Assembly: GCA_019915135.1 (NCBI GenBank)
Contig: JAHLMK010000014.1
Location: 620,001-684,000, forward strand
Length of the DNA stretch: 64,000 nt
From: Strobilurus pachycystidiatus
Taxonomy: Eukaryota; Basidiomycota; Agaricomycetes; Agaricales; Physalacriaceae
Reading direction: 5' to 3'
A program made the position numbers and the translations under genes. Positions 60,453 to 64,000 of the stretch are shown here, piece by piece. The notes under the pieces are model-generated. The model ran no database searches. It was given only the letters and a program-made list of their open reading frames with translations, and was not told where the DNA came from. Numbering within the stretch: position 1 is the stretch's first letter; each line of letters opens with the position of its first letter.

Positions 60453-63095
60453 TTAAATAAATTCATGTGTGTGATGATCAACATATCGGTTTACGAAGTA
60501 AGCTCTAAATGCGTCCAGCGCGAAAGTATAACTAAAGTCTTCCGGAAGAGGGCGCGTTCCATAAACAGGGAGTAAATGCGCTGCTCGAGCTATTGAGTCT
60601 AGCGGAATTACCTCAAGCGTACGATGGCTACCGACATACTCGGGCTTCACCACCCACATGCCAGTATCATCGTCAACACCATCTGGCAGGAGCCAATGAA
60701 CAAGAGCGCATGGGTGGGTCTGGTCCCGAAACTCGAATGCGAAGAGGAGAAGCAGACGTGCAATTGCCATGCCAGCCATCCCGGGACGATCCGCGTCCAA
60801 GACCACAAATACTGTGTCGTGCCGGGCATATTCGTTGTACCAGTTGGGGTTGGATCGAATTCGTTCGTGGTACATTCCACCAGCACCGCATGTGTCGCTC
60901 GGAGCGTAGAAGCGAGCCGTAGCCGAATGGTAAACTCTGATACGCCCAGAGAAGAACGGGCACTGGGAAAGAGGAATGGGATTGGGAAATTCGTCGAGGT
61001 TGGGATGTACAACTTGATATAGGAACCGCCGTAGAGCGTCGGGGAACTGGTGCTGTCCAATGAACTCAGCGAGAGGGTCCAGAGACGTTGGGTAACCTGA
61101 CTCTAGATCTGACATGAGACCACGCCTCGAGGATGGAGTAGTACGCACCATGACACTTTGCCAAAGAAATCGATGACCACGTCTTGGGACCACGCACAGG
61201 CCCCACCTCATCGGCCTCACTGTCATCCTCAGGCTTTGCTGTATGGGGAACGGGCTCGCCACCGTCCAGGATCATCGCGGTATAGGAAAGAGTTGTGCCA
61301 TCGAGCATGCCCTGGTCCCATAGAATCCCACGAAGAACGGCAAGCTTATCGAGTCGACCTATAGTTTCCACCATCTGCATGAGCGCTCGGTATCGGCTTG
61401 ATCTTCGCCATGGCTCCTTGACGGCCTTGATGTGTTTAGATTCGGTGATGGAAGAGCATAACCCGTTAGGCGAGCCAAACAATTCGATGGATCGACGGTA
61501 ATGCTTGAGAGAGTGTTGACGTGGAAGAGAGATGTCTTCGCGAACACCAGTGGTAATGAAGATCTCCCGATGTCGGTGGAAGTCTGAGAGTGCGCCGTCG
61601 ATGGATTCAAGGGCACTGCTTGTGATAGCATTTCGCCGAACGAGGTAACAGAAGTCCATGAACGATGCAATAGCCTTGAGCATTTCCGAGGGCACATAAC
61701 CGGCAATGGCAGCGAGGTAAACCTAAATACTATCAGACCGTATCTCACAAAGACGTGATTTGACCCACCTTCATTAGTGCTTTAGAGTCATCCCCGGTCC
61801 ATTGGCTGAAATCTCGTCCATCCGGGAAGCGCCGCAGACCAGGGAATGGCGGTACGGCGGAAATTCTATAGAACGATGAGCTTCCAAATGGTTATGAATG
61901 GGGAAGAAAAATTGCACCTGCGGTCGATGTCCTGAATGATGACAAGAGCTTCGGCTTCACCGTGCTCTGCGAATAGGTATTCCATGACCCATGTAACGAG
62001 ATGGTCCTTGAACGTTCCCTTGATGACTTGGTGAAGTAGATCCGGGGTCAACAACTCGTGAATATCTGCACGAGGGAACAGAGCAGTAAATGGCTATACA
62101 AGCACAAATTAGTACTCGAGGACAATAACGAAGATGGGCCGCACCGTCACATCAGCTCGCACTCCGTAATCTCCCCACAGTATGTCAGGATCAAAGTCTG
62201 CAATCAAGACGTCCGTGATGTTGTGGCTGCGACGAATAGCCGTCGGATCATGATCTAGGTTTTCGGGTCGTGCAGTACACCTGTAGGAGATATTAGAGAA
62301 AAAAACCAATGCTTACGAGAACGTACTTCGGACACCAGTTCTGTACGATTCCGCTCAACCAGACTTGTTCAGGATAATCCGCAATGTAGGGGCCTAGTTG
62401 ATAGACTGCACGCCGAAAGTGGCCATCGGGACAGCGTACAACCTCTGGTGTAGTCATTCCTGCCCGCAACGGCTCAAAGACAGCAGCCAGACATGCATGA
62501 TATAGCTGTCGAACAAACGTCTGATAGGCCTTCTTCTTGCGATGCTTCTTGGAAGCTGAAGCCGCGTTGAGTCAATGATAGACAGAAAGAGAAGAAGACA
62601 TACTTTTTGGGATCGGAAGAAAGGCAGTAGGCATAACACCAAGCCCATGTCCTCGTCGAGCGGTATTTGTGAGATTACCGGGTGACTGATAGACTGGGTG
62701 ATATTCTTGGTGACCGGTTGCAACAGAGACCGTCGTTTTGTCGCTGCCGGATATGACGGGTACGAGCATGATGCCTTCGTTTCCATTTGTCTCGCAAATC
62801 TTGTCCTGAAAGGCACGATTAAATGATGCTGTAAGGGTTCCGAAAGAAGCCTTACCGCTTGTTTCCATGCCCAGTCAGCGGACATGAGATTTGACCAGAC
62901 CCGTTGACCATCAGGTTGGAACTGACGGTATGGTGTATAGTTGAATTGATCTCGGAAGTCTGTACTCGCAAGCTGTAGATGAAGAACTTCTCGACTATCC
63001 CGCGTGACGAGCTGGTACTCCTCGGTCATCCATTTTGGAGGGGTTCCAGCCTTAGCAGCTATATTCATGTATGAAGTGTGCCAATTGGCACACAT
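60453..63095 (-). mobile_element. Plavaka-type transposase gene, open reading frame intact
   Basis: Eight exons on the minus strand: 63095-62856, 62805-62604, 62555-62327, 62280-62145, 62093-61918, 61865-61769, 61722-61149, 61108-60453 (769 aa, no stop). It matches the transposase family of Plavaka DNA transposons, frequent in Agaricomycetes: GSDKTTVSVATGHQEYHPVY, GNLTNTARRGHG, LIADFDPDILWGDYGVRADV, PDLLHQVIKGTFKDHLVTW. Full family members usually carry an N-terminal zinc-finger part of a few hundred residues, which is missing; the frame opens at MCANWHTSYM inside a palindrome (63076-63093). Every splice join keeps phase, so the copy decayed little. Whether it is still mobile cannot be told. 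Confidence 0.85.
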
Positions 63096-63125
63096 ACCTC
63101 ATGCATCAAACGTGCCAATTGGCAC
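63076..63125. repeat. Pair of perfect palindromes at the transposase 5' end
   Basis: GTGTGCCAATTGGCACAC (63076-63093) and GTGCCAATTGGCAC (63112-63125), cores spaced ~35 bp. The first overlaps the only available ATG of the transposase frame. They could be transposase-binding sites or sites for a dimeric regulator. Confidence 0.7.
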
Positions 63126-64000
63126 ACATCTGCTGGAGTAGCTGGCTGGGGGCGGGCTAGGTAGCGGGCTGGGTAGGGGGCGGATAGCTCATCACTGGGT
63201 GGCGGGGCGGGTTGGTTAGATCAGCATGGGTGGTCGGGGAGAGTGGCGGGAATGGATGCCCAATTAGGATGGGGGTCAGGTTCATGAGCGGGTTGGGTGG
63301 GAGCTGGGGGGTGGGGTGGGGTGGGGTGGGGCTGGGGGTACGGGAGCATTGGTAAAAAGCAGGGGTACGGGGGTGGGATAGACTAGGTACAGGGGGTATG
63401 GCATGGATATGTGGCGTAATTGGGATTAAATTGATGGGGTGATCGGGAGATGATTGGGGGTGATCGGGCTGCCTCCAGAGGTGATCGGGCTGCCTCCAGG
63501 AGGTTGATCGGGCCTCAGTCGGGTCTGCGCCACATTGGGGATGGGGATGGGCTCCCACCTCAAGTGTGGCGCATTTTTAAAAATGTAGAAAAGCTAATAA
63601 ATGGCAGAAATGATTGTACCTGCTACAGAAAAAAAATCACTTAAGAAATACGCCACACTATAAAATTTTCAAGCAGCAAACAATGATATTCTATTCTATT
63701 TTGTACTCTACGGAGAGGCAGGGGATAGACAGACTACTGTATGCTTTTTCCAGCACGGCGCAGGAAGCCCAAATGGGCGACCCACATACCGCGGATGGAA
63801 ATGCACCGCACCCTGAAGCAAAATGCACCCGCTGGTACGCCGTTGCACAGGAACAATGTGGTGCGGGGAGGATAGGGCGGGGATGTGGTAATAAAGTGGG
63901 TGGGGAGATGACGGGGAGTGCGGGCATTCCCTGACTGGCAGAGGGAATGTGGTGGGGTGGGGCAAGAAGACGTGGGGCGGGGTGGGGCGAGGAGACGTGG
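63126..64000. repeat. G-rich low-complexity DNA with short tandem repeats
   Basis: Strong G bias on the plus strand. It includes (GGGGT)n at 63306-63336, a repeated GTGATCGGGCTGCCTCCAG near 63460-63500, and GGGGCGGGGTGGGGC-like units with GAAGACGTGG/GAGACGTGG at 63964-64000. A 14-bp inverted repeat (AGTGTGGCGCATTT at 63563, AAATACGCCACACT at 63646) spans 97 bp. No gene recognised; ORFs here are compositional artefacts. Confidence 0.65.

Noticed and set aside
63126..64000. Several 60-130-aa frames in the G-rich end of the window
   Set aside because: Pro/His-rich or Gly-rich products of a low-complexity repeat; no conserved motif.

Overview
The window is nuclear DNA of a filamentous basidiomycete, most likely an Agaricomycete (mushroom or polypore). 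The genes carry many short introns (about 45-65 bp, GT-AG) and are spaced like fungal genes. The families are typical of Agaricomycetes: expanded F-box proteins with an N-terminal coiled coil, BTB and HET proteins, an AAA ATPase of the basidiomycete-expanded type, and a Plavaka-type transposase. I joined exons by hand; most models below sum to a multiple of three and read through without a stop. I recognised no rRNA, tRNA or CRISPR array.

Layout. 0-4.4 kb: tandem pair of F-box paralogues. 4.6-9.2 kb (-): a long protein joining a multi-pass membrane region to a WDR26/Gid7-like WD40 propeller. 10-19.4 kb (+): housekeeping run of MAM33/p32, a small protein with an eIF4E-binding-like motif, a tail-anchored class 3 aldehyde dehydrogenase, and the trehalose-6-phosphate phosphatase Tps2. 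19.5-28.6 kb: repeat-rich block with four small inverted-repeat transposons (two with 8-bp hAT-type target duplications, two with TA duplications), a ~300-bp direct repeat flanking an AAA ATPase gene, a fossil fragment of the oxidoreductase gene found 8 kb further on, and a GNAT-like gene whose frame looks disturbed. 28.6-45.8 kb: run rich in redox enzymes (MDR oxidoreductase, FAD amine-oxidase-like enzyme, SDR, Old Yellow Enzyme) plus F-box, BTB and a full ABCC transporter. 46.8-52 kb: two more F-box genes and a HET-domain gene with tandem repeats upstream. 52.7-56.9 kb: head-to-head pair of a Vps3/TGFBRAP1-like tethering subunit lacking its N-terminal propeller and a TBC1D20/Gyp8-like Rab GAP. 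57.9-60.1 kb (-): an F-box paralogue split by a 657-bp inverted-repeat element. 60.4-63.1 kb (-): an uninterrupted Plavaka-type transposase. 63.1-64 kb: G-rich low-complexity DNA.

How the genes fit together. The 10-19 kb run is core metabolism (mitochondrial matrix, lipid aldehyde detoxification, trehalose stress response). The Vps3-like and TBC genes both act on Rab-controlled membrane traffic and share a promoter region. F-box, BTB, HET and AAA genes belong to families that vary quickly in Agaricomycetes, and they lie in the parts richest in transposon remains. The redox enzymes beside an ABC transporter are suggestive, but no biosynthetic backbone enzyme is present, so I do not call a metabolite cluster.
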